A stretch of 64,000 nt of DNA from Brienomyrus brachyistius (taxonomy: Eukaryota; Chordata; Actinopteri; Osteoglossiformes; Mormyridae). The stretch lies in assembly GCF_023856365.1 (NCBI RefSeq), contig NC_064534.1:13878460-13942459 (forward strand), written 5' to 3'. The stretch's first letter is position 1; each line of letters begins with the position of its first letter. The notes beneath the pieces are model-generated. The model did no database searches, was not told the DNA's origin, and saw only the letters and a program-made list of their open reading frames with translations. The position numbers were made by a program, and so were the translations under genes. Of this stretch, positions 1 through 11,698 are shown piece by piece.

Positions 1-236
1 ATGCACGTTTCTGGGGGTGTGAGGTGCCAGTGCCATTGAGTCACTGTCTGAACTTTGTTTACATGCAAATTCACTTCTGCACATTGTGTACTGTCTTTGT
101 GCTTTGTTTTGCATAATGCATTTGTTTATGTGACCTTTATGCCGTATACACAAGAATTTCTTCCAGGGATCAATAAAGCTCACTTATCTTATCTTATCTT
201 ATCTCATCTCATCTCATCTCATCTCATCTCATCTTT
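1..236 (+). mobile_element. 3' end of a non-LTR retroelement (SINE or LINE tail), truncated by the window edge
   Basis: The segment ends with the motif GGGATCAATAAAG (about 166-178) followed by a simple-repeat tail of ATCTT/ATCTC units. The same GGGATCAATAAAG tail ends the SINE at 47817-48018, so the two share a 3' tail type of the kind recognised by a LINE reverse transcriptase. No coding potential is visible in the upstream 160 bases, which could be LINE 3' UTR or SINE body. Family assignment is inference. Confidence 0.5.
182..236. repeat. ATCTT/ATCTC pentanucleotide microsatellite
   Basis: About eleven 5-bp units: the first few are ATCTT and later ones ATCTC. It directly follows the GGGATCAATAAAG retroelement tail and is probably that element's 3' simple-repeat tail. 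Confidence 0.85.
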
Positions 237-693
237 ATTGTGATGCTGCTGGTAAGTCATTTGTTGAATACTTCATGCAGACAAAAATTATTTTCTGAAT
301 GTTTCTGCACAATTGCAGAAAGAATTAAAATGTGATTATATGATCTTATCTTTTGGCTATCAGCCTATTTTTATTTTATTTTTTGTTAAGTACAAAACAT
401 TAACTCCAGAGGCACAATTAATCAATAAAGAGATTACTTTTGTTTTGAATTTTGGAGCAGGGATCAAATTTATAATACTGCAAAGCAGTTCAAAGTGACT
501 TCCTCTAACTGCATCTAACAGCTTTTCAAAGTTTCTGGCACATTTCTGGCAGGTTTAGATTTTGATTTATTATATTGCTATTTTATTCTGCCTGTGACCG
601 TCACCAGAATGAGTGATTGGAATATGAATGAATTGATAGATGTTTCATTCTGTTACAACTTTCCTCCTGCAGACTTTGTAAACATATATGGAC

Positions 694-1554
694 AAAACTA
701 TATGGACAAAAGTATTGGGACACCTGGCCATTACACCTACAGAACCTTTCATGACGTCCCTTTCTAAATCCATAGGCATCAGTATGGAGCTGGTCCCCCC
801 TTTGCAGCTATAACAGCTGCCACTTTTCTGGGAAGGTTTTCTACAAGATATTGGAGTGTGTCTGTGGGAACATTTGCCCATTAATCCAGAGGAGCATTTG
901 TGAGGTCAGGCACTAATGTTGGACGTGAAGGCCTGGTTCATAATTTCCATTTTAGTTCACCCCAAAGGTGTTCGATAGGGTTGAGGTCAGGGCTCTGTGT
1001 GGTCAGGTCTAGTTCTTCCACACCAAAATCCCCTAACCATGTTTTTATGGAGTGTAGTTTTTTTTTTGGTGTGAGGCTTTCATGCAGCTGCTAGGCCATG
1101 GAAGCCCATTACATGAAGCTCCTACTGCTCAGTTTTTGTGCTGGGGTAAATGCCAGAGGAAATTTGGAGCTCTGCAGTCATTGAGTCAACACTGCATTGG
1201 CGACTTTTATGCACTACGTGCTTCAGCACTCAGCGACCCTGCACTGTTACTATCCATGGTCTGCCGCTTCATGGCTGAGTTTCTGTTGTTCCTAAATGCT
1301 TCCACTTTGCAATAATACCACTTACAATTGGCCGTGGAAAATTTATCAGGGGGATAAATTTCACAAACAAAGTTCTATGACGGTGCCAAGCTTGAATTCA
1401 CTGAGCTCTTTAGAGCAACCCATTCTTTCACAAATGTTTGTAAACCTGTCCACATGGCTAGGTGCTTGATTACGCCTGTGGCAATGGGTCTGAATGAAAC
1501 ACCCGAATTCAATGATTAAGAGGCGTGTCCTGGTACTTTTCTCCACTTAGTGTA
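694..1554 (-). pseudogene. Degenerate, internally deleted Tc1-like DNA transposon
   Basis: The ends are imperfect inverted repeats: TATGGACAAAAGTATTGGGA on the left, and on the right TACACTAAGTGGAG continuing into AAAAGTACCAGGACACG when read on the minus strand. Read from the right end on the minus strand, the body matches the layout of a very common fish Tc1-like family. It has a leader with AATGATTGAATTC, a start region encoding a Met-Gly-Cys-type N-terminus followed by ELSEF, and near the far end a stretch corresponding to the catalytic-domain C-terminus (QSPDLNPIEHLW-like, about 960-1000). Full-length members are about 1.6 kb; this copy is about 0.86 kb, has stops and frameshifts, and has lost the middle of the transposase gene. 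It cannot encode transposase. Family recognition is from memory of the consensus layout. Confidence 0.75.
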
Positions 1555-3334
1555 CATCACAATGAGGAACAAATTCCAGAAACATTCAAGAAAGACATAA
1601 AATTAATACAAAAATATTAAATATATCTTTATCGTTTGATCCTGACAGCCTGTGTTGTGTGCAGGATTTGATTATAACGAAGTTCATAACTCCGTAATTC
1701 CAATCACTTTGTTTATTCAGTAAATACAGTAATAGAATACAAATCACTGTATTTATTTGAAATGACCAGAAAATGTGCACTGGGCCAGCCAGAGTAAAGA
1801 TGTATCCAGTAGTAAATTAACTCACTACCACGGATGAATGCTGGTGTCAGTTCTTTCAAAAATTGAATGTATTTATTTTAAACCATTTTATTGCGGTAGA
1901 GACCATGATAACAAACCTAGGCAGGAAATAAAAACAGTCCTGAGAGATCTACATAGTGGAACAAGATCATACTCTCCCTTTCTGTTTTGAAGATTAATTT
2001 AGTACATTTCTGATCACAGCCCTGCATAGTAATGTTATTCATAGCCTCAGCTGTCATTTTCGATGTGCAGTGCTCCGTGGAACGGCGCGTACCCTACGTG
2101 CTGCAAATTGACTAGGGTATCTCTGTCACGGTGAGCATCACAAAAACCCACGCTTGTAAGATATAATGGCTTTTCTGCTGTGTAAATGTCCCACTGGGTG
2201 CTATATAACGATGATTAACAAGGTAAGGTGCCACAAGAAAACAGCAAATCAACAGGGGACTAGCTAATGCACTATTAATGTTTATACAGAAGGTTGTTTG
2301 CAGTGGTCGAGTTGTAAAAATATTTGAAGGGAGGTGATGGGGGCCAAATCTCTGTTGGGGGGGGGGGCAACCACATTGCTAGTGATAAAATTTGCTGGGG
2401 GTTGTCATGAGTCTCACATACTACAGCAGAAAAACTAGCTGGTCAGTCATTTTTTTTAGTTTTATTTACATTTCTGAGGCTATGGCTACATTGGGGTTTT
2501 AGAAGCAACATCAGCACCACCAACAGTCGAGTTGTAAAATCACTGATGATACAATTTGCTCAAGGGAGATGGTGGTGGTGTTGAGGGGGGGGGGTGTGTG
2601 TTCGCGTGGTCCTCTAGTTGGGCGCCCCTGATTCAGGGGAGTGAAATTATGCAGAACAATTTAGGGTGAATGGTATATTTTCAAACATCGCATTATATAT
2701 AACTCAAGCCCTAGTTGTGTGCCTGAATATAGAGCATCTACCTACAACATGACATATAGAACAAATAGAGTTATTCTGGTGTAATAATTCACACGGTGGA
2801 TGAGAGAAACTCAGATGGCACACATCCCAGTCTGAGGCAGCGTTGTGACTTTTCTTTGATTTATCTGACCTCTCATCTTTGTCCTATACAGCAAGAGCCC
2901 AAGGGTTTATTTATTTTGGGAAAACACTGAGGATGTGTAAAATCCATTCTATTATTAATGGAACAAGTCCTAAGAGGATTCCTGGAACATTCTGTATGGT
3001 TAAATGTAGGGAGGCAGGGCTATTATGATGGGGTGGGGGGATGGGCACAGTGACAGTCTCCAAGGGTCTAATGAACAGAGATACAAAAGACTGCTCTCAC
3101 CAGAAGTATCTCCACCCATAAGCATTAAATAAAAATAAGGGAGAATAAGACTTTAAAATAGATTGGTGGTGGAGGAGTGAGTAGCACTGTCACTCACATC
3201 TTTATGATTGGAGTATGAAGGTTCGCACTGTACCTCTGTACTTTATAAGTGCTGGGAGGATGAATGGATGCACTTGAAGCTTTCAGGGAAGCAAAAAAAT
3301 GAGACTAAATCTCATCTTCTGAGGAGTACTGATT
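1555..3334. other. Gene-free stretch
   Basis: No coding exon, RNA gene or clear repeat family could be recognised. There are two poly-G runs (about 2359-2368 and 2585-2593) and several scattered homopolymers. Confidence 0.5.
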
Positions 3335-3695
3335 ATCCATCCATCCATCCATTTTCCAAACTGCTTGTCCTACTGGGTCGTGGGGGGTCCGGTGCCTATC
3401 CCGGAAGCAATGGGCACGAGGCAGGGAACAACCCAGGATGGGGGGCCAGCCCATCGCAGGGCACACTCACACACCAGTCACTCACACGTGCACACCTATG
3501 GGCAATTTAGCAACTCCAATCAGCCTCAGCATGTTTTTGGACTGTGGGGGGAAACCAGAGTACCTGGAGGAAACCTCATGATGACATGGGGAGAACATGC
3601 AAACTCCACACACATGTAACCCAGACGGAGACTTGAACCCGGGTCCCAGAGGTGTGAAGCAACAGTGCTAACCACTGCACCACCATGCCGCCCCC
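3335..3695 (-). mobile_element. tRNA-derived SINE, ATGG-tailed family, copy 1 (left arm of an inverted duplication)
   Basis: Read on the minus strand it starts GGCGGCATGGTGGTGCAGTGG and carries A-box-like (TGGTGCAGTGGTTAGC) and B-box-like (GGGTTCAAGTC) tRNA promoter motifs near the head. A conserved body follows (CATGTTCTCCCCATG, CAGTCCAAAAACATGCTGA, GATGGGCTGGCCCCCCATCC), then a GGATGGATGG-type tail. At least six recognisable copies of this family lie in the window. This copy and the one at 4366-4722 are mirror images with shared flanks, so they arose by duplication and not by two insertions. Confidence 0.85.
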
Positions 3696-4365
3696 TGGGG
3701 AGATCATGCAAGACTATATTTCATATGAAATTAAACATTATACATTATACATTTGAATCAATCTATGTTTCAGGAATGGATACTGCCCCATGTTGCCTGG
3801 GATAGGCTTTGGGTACCTTTGACAGGATTATGTTACAATTATATTACAGCTGATTATATTACATTTAAATATTATTTTTCACTGTTTACACACATAAGCC
3901 TAAAATCCTCCATTGTCACCTACACAATGCAGGCATGAATACAAATAAACAGATATGTAATGCACTTTCCCGCAGTATTAATTATTTTGCTTCAATCAGG
4001 GCTTATGAAATATTTTTTTAAATGCTACAGTGAAGATGTGTCAGCTACAATTTTCACTTCACACGTATTCAGTGGGATGACAACAGCTTCCTCTTGTGAA
4101 AGTGGAAAATAGTGTCATCTTCTGGCTGAAACAGGTGTGCACAATTAATATTTTTTGTCTGAATATATTGCGTCACTCTTATTGATGTTGTTAGCCAGTA
4201 TTTGAAATCCATCCATCCATCATATGACCGCATATCCTGTCAAAGGTACCCACAGCCTATCCCAGGCAACATGGGGCAGTATCCATTCCTGAAACATAGA
4301 TTGACTCAAATGTATAATTTTTAATTTCATATGAAATATAGTCTTGCATGTTCTCCCCAGGGGAC

Positions 4366-4722
4366 GGCATGGTGGTGCAGTGGTTAGCACTGTTGCCTCA
4401 CACCTCTGGGACCCGGGTTTGAGTCTCCGCCTGGGTTACATGTGTGCGGAGTTTGCATGTTCTCCCCATGTCGTCGTGGGGTTTCTTCCGGGTACTCCGG
4501 TTTCCCCCCACAGTCCAAAAACATGCTGAGCTAATTGGAGTTGCTAAAATTGCCCGTAGGTGTGCGTGTGAGAGTGAATGGTGTGTGTGTGCGCCCTGCG
4601 ATGGGCTGGCCCCCCATCCTGGGTTGTTCCCTGCCTCGTGCCCATTGCTTCCGGGATAGGCTCCGGACCCCCTGCGACCGAGTAGGATAAGCGGTTTGGA
4701 AAATGGATGGATGGATGGATGT
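4366..4722 (+). mobile_element. tRNA-derived SINE, ATGG-tailed family, copy 2 (right arm)
   Basis: Full-length member in plus orientation: head GGCATGGTGGTGCAGTGG, B-box-like GGGTTTGAGTC, body CAGTCCAAAAACATGCTGA, and 3' end GGATAAGCGGTTTGGAAAAT followed by four ATGG units. It is directly followed by a second, 5'-truncated related unit. Confidence 0.85.
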
Positions 4723-4964
4723 TCTCCCCATGTTGTTGTGGGGTTTCCTTCAGGTTCTCTTCTTCCCCCTCCCCACTCCAAAAAACATGCTAAGGTGAAC
4801 TGGAGTTACCAAATCTCCATAGGTGTGAGTGTGTGTGCTGTGGTAGGTTGGCCCCCCATCCTGGGTTCTTCCTGGGCTTGCACCCATGGTTTCTGGGACA
4901 GGCTGCAGGCCCCTGCAACCCTGCATAGGATAAGCCGGTATAGAGGATGGATGGATGGATGGAT
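4723..4964 (+). mobile_element. 5'-truncated, diverged SINE of the same family
   Basis: It begins inside the SINE body (TTCTCCCCATGTTGTTGTGG), continues with degraded versions of the body motifs, and ends GGATAAGCCGGTATAGAGGA followed by ATGG units. It abuts the tail of the preceding full-length copy, giving a head-to-tail pair that could come from insertion into the older element's ATGG tail. Confidence 0.75.
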
Positions 4965-5012
4965 ATAAAAATATCAACAAGTAATCAGCTATTTTAGCAA
5001 ATAAATTGCTAG

Positions 5013-5309
5013 TGTCATGAACCGCAGGTTTGGACGGGCAGGCTGGCAGGCAGGAGGCAGGGAAGGATAAGCAGGCAGGCAAAAGACGAGGTAGACTGGG
5101 GATTTATTGTGGAGACTGGGTGCACCAGACATCAGAACAGTACTAACACCAGATGATATCAATAACGGACATCAGACAGGGCAAGACGTGAACTGATATA
5201 GAGAAGACAGGGCGAAATAACAGAATACAGCTGGGCATGATTAGGGAAGCAAACGTGGATAATCAGGGGGGCGTGGCACACATGAGGATCGGAAGAGCCG
5301 GGCATGACA
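5013..5309. mobile_element. Solo-LTR-like TG...CA element, copy 1, with 5-bp target duplication
   Basis: A 297-bp unit starting TGTCATGAACCGC and ending GGGCATGACA, flanked on both sides by GCTAG (5008-5012 and 5310-5314). A second copy in the same orientation lies at 32626-32924. A TG...CA boundary, short length and a 5-bp duplication are typical of a solo long terminal repeat; no internal retroelement genes are nearby. A short DNA transposon with TGTCA termini is the alternative. Confidence 0.65.
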
Positions 5310-5659
5310 GCTAGCATGCTTTCCAAGTTCTTTTTTGTTTGTTTATTTTATGACGGCCCATAGTCCTGTGGTAAGGACAGTGAAAAATCTCTTAAGAAAT
5401 TAATTTTAGAGATCAAATGGAAAACACTAGTAATCTGCTCCAAGAGGAAGGCAGCGATTGTCTACAGCTTAGTACTACAGGTGGGATGAGTAGCTCATTT
5501 CTATGAAGACCTATATTTTACCATAGATGTGTTTTTTAAAAGAAAAAAAATACAAAATAAAGAAGTACATCAGTCTGTATAGCAAGTCCATGTGTCAAAT
5601 TCATACTTAACAAATACATATATTTAGCAACTAGCTGAGTGTCAGTGATGCCTGTGATC

Positions 5660-6157
5660 TCTGCCTGGTCCCAGCTAGCATTGGTTCGTTGGGCCGACGT
5701 CGGCTGTTGGTCGTTATGTCGATGGTTAAAAGCGGATGTCGACACAACATCTGGCCAACATAATGGTCTACATAATGAAAATAAGATTTTTGGATATTAT
5801 TGTTTGTTAGATACACTAACTGCCTTTTAATAGGCTAATTTCCTTTCTTTCTGAATCGATGAAATACACTTGATGTCGTCCAAATTTTTCGTCGGCTTAA
5901 CGTCTGGCAGACGTCTCAAAGACCTTTACTCTATGTCCAAGATCGAATTTATACAGATTTCTTTTCAGATCAAGATGAACTGTACAACCTATACCTCCAC
6001 AGAAAAAGTTTAAAGGATTCCATAACAATCCCTTTTCTTCGTTGGCTTCATGTCCTGACAACGTCGGGTATTGACTAACTCATGGTCAGTCCCGGACGTT
6101 GTCCAGACGTGCAGCCAACGTCCAGAATGTACAGTATACCACAACCATGACAGCGTT
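5660..6157. repeat. ACGTTGG-rich fragment related to the adjacent long-inverted-repeat element
   Basis: It contains CCCAGCTAGCATTGGTTCG followed by GTTGGGCCGACGTCGG, closely resembling the terminal sequence of the 6158-8654 element. Near its far end (about 6060-6125) it has further ACGTTG/CCAACGTCC motifs. It may be a deleted relative or older insertion beside the larger element. Confidence 0.45.
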
Positions 6158-8654
6158 CCAGCTAACATTTAACGTTGGCCCAACGTTGGTAGAACGTTGG
6201 ACATAACGTCGGCCCAACATCATTAGCAGATGTTGGCCGGACGTACATCTGCACATCGGGTTTACGTCAACTCAACGTCTGCAGCGAACGTCAAATGCAC
6301 GTTGTCCCAACGTGCAGTAAACCAAGTAATGATAAGCAAATGTGTGCAATTCCCTGTGGCCAACGTAAAACCGACATGCCAATTAAAGAGTTCATCATAG
6401 GTCAACATGCAAACTCTCAAAGGATTATTTAGACAATTATATTGCTATTATCAAGGCGTGTCTAATAAATAAACTTGATCCTGTTGAAAGTTTTCGTCAG
6501 CTTACCGACAGACGTTCATCGCGTCTGTAACCCAGGTTACAAATTTTGTAAATAATAAAATAAATAAATAGTTAGTAAATAATTAACTATAAGATAAGAC
6601 ATAAAACAAAGATTTGTAAAATAGTCTAATTTACACGTGAAAACTTTTACATATATAAAAAAAATATGTGTCCCTCCCTTCTCCTTGTGCATGCAATGTA
6701 ATGTAGTGCATTGGAGAGAGAGAGACTAACGGCAACAGGCAAAAGAAGCAGCAGAGACGCGAAATTTGAATAATTTTGTAATTTTCAAGGTGAATTTCGG
6801 ATCTTTTCTAGTTAAAACAGTGTTGCAGATTGTTGAAACGGTAGCGACCTTAACCAGAGAAGTTTTGGCCAGGTTTTTATTCCACCCGGGAGAGTTTCCC
6901 GGGCATCAAGGGATAACGACGAAAGTTCATTAGCTCGTGTGCATGTGTGAGGAGACTCGCGTGCACGAGGACATCGGACGGCGAGGTTTGCCCAAGGATT
7001 TCACGCTTTAAGAGGCTGAGACAACGTCACAACCGGCTCGAAGGGACACGGTTTGAACTTTATTTTTCCTACTGGAAGACCATCTCACTGATATTGTGGT
7101 AGGATTGTGCAATTACCTCTCATTGATTAAATGGATGAGGACTGAACGGAACATTGAACTGAATCATATTATAAAAACATCCTATGTAACGTACTGTTCA
7201 TTATTGAATTTACTTACCTTATTTGTGACCTATCACAACAAAACCGGTTATAAGTCGCGTTGAACTTGACAGCAATTTGTGAAATCTGAGTTAATCTGTT
7301 GCACTCTTATTTCACAATAAGCTTACAAAAGGGAAATGAACGACGAGTCCATATTAACCTGGTCAAGTTCAGAGTGACTTATGACCGGATTTGTTGTGAT
7401 GGGTCACATTTATAACTAAAAAAGTCGTTGATACATTATTTGGTCCTGTTGGCATCCACTATTCTAACTAGTCTTAAATGTTCCAATATTTGTTTAAATA
7501 TCTGCTTCTGTCAGGTGGTTTATAATGGATTTCATTTTGAAGTGTTCCTGAATATTAGGTTAAAATTGTTTGAATCAATGCCTAACAAGTAACTGATTAA
7601 AATAGGTATTTTATAAATGGGCTGTGTGTTAGGTCGGAGTACAGATACTTGTTTAACACATTCCACAGTTGTGACAGGGACCAAAAAACTGATATATAAC
7701 TGCATATCTTTTAAATCATTTTCTGCATAAACGTGTATTGTGTAAGCAGGGTAATGTCATATTAATATTTCTTTATTAAACTGTAGCGTTCACAATGGAC
7801 CATGTGTTATGTACACAGAATACAAGTATTACCTGTAGTGAAAGTACAAGAAAATTAACATAATAGGGTACAAATGTTTTAAAATTCAAGGTGATTTTAT
7901 TATTTGTGATGCAATTTAATGATGTTAATTTTTCATTGTTACTGCTGAGTTGAATTATTTATCAATGTCCTGTTAACATAGCTGTTATCATAACAACTGG
8001 AATGTTAAGGGTTACCTGAAATAAATTATAGGCAACAAGTTGTGACCTCAAACATTTTATATTACATGTATTTGGGTTGTTGATGTCATCCTGGGTAATG
8101 CCTGATGTTCAAGATGCTGTGTATTTCTTGATGTCAGTTTTACTTGGTACCTCGGAACTTTGTACATGTAAAAAGTTAGATTTTATGGGGATTTTAATAT
8201 TTCATATCCCTTGTAAAATTTATTTTAAGACAATATAATAAATTTAATTTGGAAAATTTGAGTATGTGTGTCTTTTTGTTCCTTTTTTAGAGAATTTTGA
8301 TCATTTTCTTCTTCATTATATTTAGTTTACTGAGCGTTGGCACAATGTGCATTTTACGTTAGCTGCAGACGTTGAGTTGATGTAACCCAGACATTGAAAG
8401 TAGGTTGGCACATGGTCCCCATAATGTCCGTGGGACGTTAGTTTTACGTTGGCCACAGGGAATTGCACACATTTGCTTATCATTACTTGGTTTACTGCAC
8501 GTTGGGACAACGTGCATTTGACGTTCGCTGCAGACGTTGAGTTGACGTAAACCAGATGTGCAGATGCACGTCCGGCCAACGTCTGCTAATGACGTTGGGC
8601 CGACGTTATGTCCGACGTTCTACCAACGTTGGGCCAACGTTAAATGTTAGCTGG
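6158..8654. mobile_element. 2.5-kb non-autonomous element with 213-bp terminal inverted repeats
   Basis: The left arm (6158-6370) starts CCAGCTAACATTTAACGTTG and the right arm (8442-8654) ends with its complement CAACGTTAAATGTTAGCTGG. Both arms are 213 bp and nearly identical along their length. The arms are built of dense ACGTTGG/CCAACGT sub-repeats. Just inside the right arm (about 8330-8440) lies a diverged extra copy of part of the arm. No long reading frame exists inside, so the element does not encode its own transposase. I see no convincing target-site duplication, so the superfamily is unassigned. Confidence 0.8.
7224..7408. mobile_element. Small palindromic MITE nested in the 2.5-kb element
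   Basis: The left end TGTGACCTATCACAACAAAA and the right end (reverse-complemented, TGTGACCCATCACAACAAAT) form inverted repeats of about 45 bp, including GTTGAACTTGAC against its complement. The length is 185 bp with no coding capacity. It lies in the centre of the larger inverted-repeat element and therefore inserted later or travels with it. Confidence 0.7.
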
Positions 8655-8731
8655 GGTGGAGTTCCTCAAGTAGTTTTGTAGTGGTTTTGAAACTTCTCAA
8701 AATGCAGTGAGCTTATCTGAATGAACTCCGA

Positions 8732-8759
8732 AACAGCAGCAGCAGTAGCAGCAGCAGCA
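8732..8759. repeat. CAG trinucleotide microsatellite
   Basis: Interrupted CAG repeats with one TAG interruption. No reading frame runs through it. Confidence 0.8.
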
Positions 8760-9870
8760 CATTAGCCGCTAGGACTCCTATGCTCCTGTTTGTGAATGTG
8801 CAATGTTTTTATGAATCGTTTTACTGGTGGAAAACTTTTGCTGGAAAGTCCCCTGTGAATTTCATGCGTGTAAACACAAAGAAAAAAAACTTTAAGCCTG
8901 CTTCGTGACATTAAATAATTTCAGAATGAGGTGGTAATAAGAAGACAATGAAACCAGTTTCACAAATGAAAAACAGTATACGCAAAATAGCGCCTGAATT
9001 ATTACTAGATAAATTGTGAAAATCTTGTACTGATCCACTGAAATTTACTGTGGTTATCTCATGGTGAGAAAACGTAATCTGGTTTTCCTAATTATGTATT
9101 TTCCAACACCCTCTTGCCATAGTTACCTTTTGCTGACACTGTTCTGTTGAAAATATCAACATAAAGTATGCTGGAATGAGGTGCATTTAGATAGATTGTA
9201 CTTTCAATACAGAACCAAAACAGAGAACTTTTCATCGAGCCTAAATTTAAACTGCCTCCTCACCTTGAACTGTCGTCATTTGAGTTATCAGCGTTAAGAG
9301 AAGCGTACCAGAATGTTATGTCATTGCCTAAGCCGCTGTGATTTTTACCATGATTGTGTGAAGCACTTCACTATAGACTAAACAAAAGCATTTTTTTTCA
9401 GACCACTATGCAGCCCGGTTATTTGCAATTACTTCTATAATGATATTTCAATGGACTGTATTAAAAGTAATGATTGATCTGTACTGACACAAAAGCCATA
9501 TATTGGTGCCTCTTGTCAGTATGAAGAAGTTAGTCCTGCTACAATGCCATTAATGTGTTCCTGAAAAGCTCACATTCTCTAAAATCGCATACTGAAATAC
9601 ATATAGCCAATGGGAAAAATAGGGTTGGGGAATGCAACTCCAAACCTTAATAACTTGCATCGAACAAAATTAATTAATAAAATCAGTGGTACCAGTTGCT
9701 AATTACGTAAGCTAATTATATCCATTTTAAATAGGAAATAATAATAATAATAATAATGCTTTGGTAAATTATATCACAAACATCTCCTGTGGGTCTTATG
9801 ATTCACAGGAGAATTGCCTAGCAACGGATGCCCAACTTGTGATTGCCGAGAATTGGGAGTACTGATGGCC

Positions 9871-10020
9871 AAAACGATGCTGAATCATTTGCTGTATATG
9901 ATCCCACTAGATGATGCTCTAGCTGTCTTTTGGGGGCATGCTTTAAGCAATTTTTTTAAACAGAGAGCACCATCTAGTGGGGTCAGAAAATACAGCAAAT
10001 GGTTCACGAAGCGTCATTCG
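9871..10020. mobile_element. Palindromic MITE
   Basis: The left arm (about 9882-9920, ATCATTTGCTGTATATGATC then CCCACTAGATGATGCTCT) and right arm (about 9963-10004, AGAGCACCATCTAGTGGGG) are inverted repeats with a short AT-rich loop. It is non-coding; the 75-aa reading frame across it is incidental. Confidence 0.65.
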
Positions 10021-10039
10021 ATCATCATGAGCCGGGAAT

Positions 10040-11690
10040 AGTGCGCCACAGACACCATGCAGTCAGGCATGCACATAGCAGAAATGCACTGGATTACGGT
10101 ATACGTACACTAAAGGTAAAATGGCTACAGACGGTCTATGAAAAGCAAATGTAAGTGGATTAAAAACATTCCTGTGTTTCTGTATGATAATTTGTCAATG
10201 CTTGGATGTATAAAAAGCTAGATCCTTTTAGATTTGGGAATGGGTTCCACTGATTCACTGTAAAGAATCGGTTCAAAAGAAGAATTCATTCACAAATCAG
10301 ACATCACTAGCCTATTCTTCACTTGCATAGCTGTTTTTGCATGTAAGTACTGTTTCTAGCTAACACCATAACGCCTTATAGTTTATGTAGTGCTCTTCTC
10401 TGACTGAAAATCGCGCAAGCACCGCTCTTTTTGCGATTCAGCGTTATATTGGACTTGGGCACTAGATTCGCCGTGTAATATAATGCATTGTAGCAGGACT
10501 GGCTATACAAAGTTTTCAGCAAGCCAAGAAGTTTGATTTGAATTTTCTGGACTAATATAACTGTAAGCACATCATTAAAAAAAATCTCCAAATTTGTATT
10601 GATTTTCTTTGTGTTGTATAACATTAAACCGTGTCAAATCATGCAACATTCTGATATGCATTTGATGTCATTGCTGCCTTTCGCACAGAATTGTCCGTGT
10701 TTATATATGACTTTTTGTAAATGTTTCAAATCTAAACCAAAGGAACAGGACAAAGGAAATTAATCAGTGCAAGTAATAAGCTTTGGTAAGCTAAAGAGAG
10801 GCGTTTTTTTTTTTTCTTGGTGGAGTGATTGTTCTTAGGCTGGTTTTCCCACTATGGACAGTATTTCAGCTAACTTTTCTACATGCATAAAAACAGCGGT
10901 TCTAATATATTATTTCCATTCATTTTAATACCTTTGGGTTGAAAAGAAGCTACAAAGTACATACATACTGTAGCTTTGGCCAGATTTTTGGACCAGTGTT
11001 GCCTTTTGCTACATTGTAAGGGCTTAAACTTATCCAGGATCAGTACACTGAAGTAATCTCAAGGGAGTGTTTGTGTTTGATTAGTTGTTTTACTCTGATG
11101 AACTTGAGAATGCAGCTTATCTCAAAACATTTAGTTGCTGAAATGCCTTCTTCACACAGAGACTGGTGTTTTTATATTACCAGAAGTTATCTTCAGCAAT
11201 TAAAATTTCCATTCATCTATCTTCCATCCTCTTATCCTTGGCAGGATCTTGGGCCAATTCTTTTTTTTCCCCAGTCTAATCTGGGGAAAACCATTTGTTT
11301 TGACAACTGGACAACCATTTGTACTTCAGGGCTGTGGAAAATGGGATGTCTGGTTACCTCTGTGTCACCATGAAAGATTCGTATTATCAAAGAGCTACCA
11401 TCTAAGTGCACATATAAGCTAAATGAGTCACACGAAGCCCTCAGAATTTGACCCATTGTGCCCAGTTTGCCTGTCACAATAAGTCTGCATTGTGAATGGG
11501 TGATTCCAAAGTATATGTCCATCCAGAGTGCCCCCCACTTCACACACAACAAGACTAACTCCGCGTGTCACAGTGACACTATTCACTGAAGCAGATGTTA
11601 CACATCATGGTTTGCTGGGACATGTGCAGTTATTCTCATTTTTATGAATACTAAAAGACGGCTTCTTGGACTAAAATGGTTATATTGGGT
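10040..11690. other. Gene-free stretch
   Basis: AT-rich DNA without recognisable exons. Around 11210-11240 is a CATC/ATCC-rich patch that may be the worn tail of an old SINE, too diverged to call. Confidence 0.4.
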
Positions 11691-11698
11691 TTTATACA

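Larger units (their letters stand above)
3335..4722. repeat. Large inverted duplication (two ~490-bp arms, ~410-bp spacer)
   Basis: The left arm (3335-3828) and right arm (about 4237-4722) are reverse complements. The match covers not only the SINE but also about 130 bp of non-SINE flank, for example GGAATGGATACTGCCCCATG on the left and its complement near 4270-4300. In the flank I count only a few mismatches and one 7-bp indel, so identity is high. The shared flank argues for one inverted-duplication event rather than two independent SINE insertions. Confidence 0.8.

Noticed and set aside
4366..4420. tRNA gene suggested by A- and B-box motifs
   Set aside because: The boxes belong to the tRNA-derived head of a SINE; no cloverleaf with acceptor-stem pairing was seen.
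4398..4781. 127-aa open frame on the minus strand
   Set aside because: It lies entirely within SINE sequence; the same frame recurs in other SINE copies.
8322..8579. 85-aa frame with an internal repeated peptide on the minus strand
   Set aside because: It is translation of the ACGTTGG repeat arms of the long-inverted-repeat element; the peptide repeat mirrors the DNA repeat.
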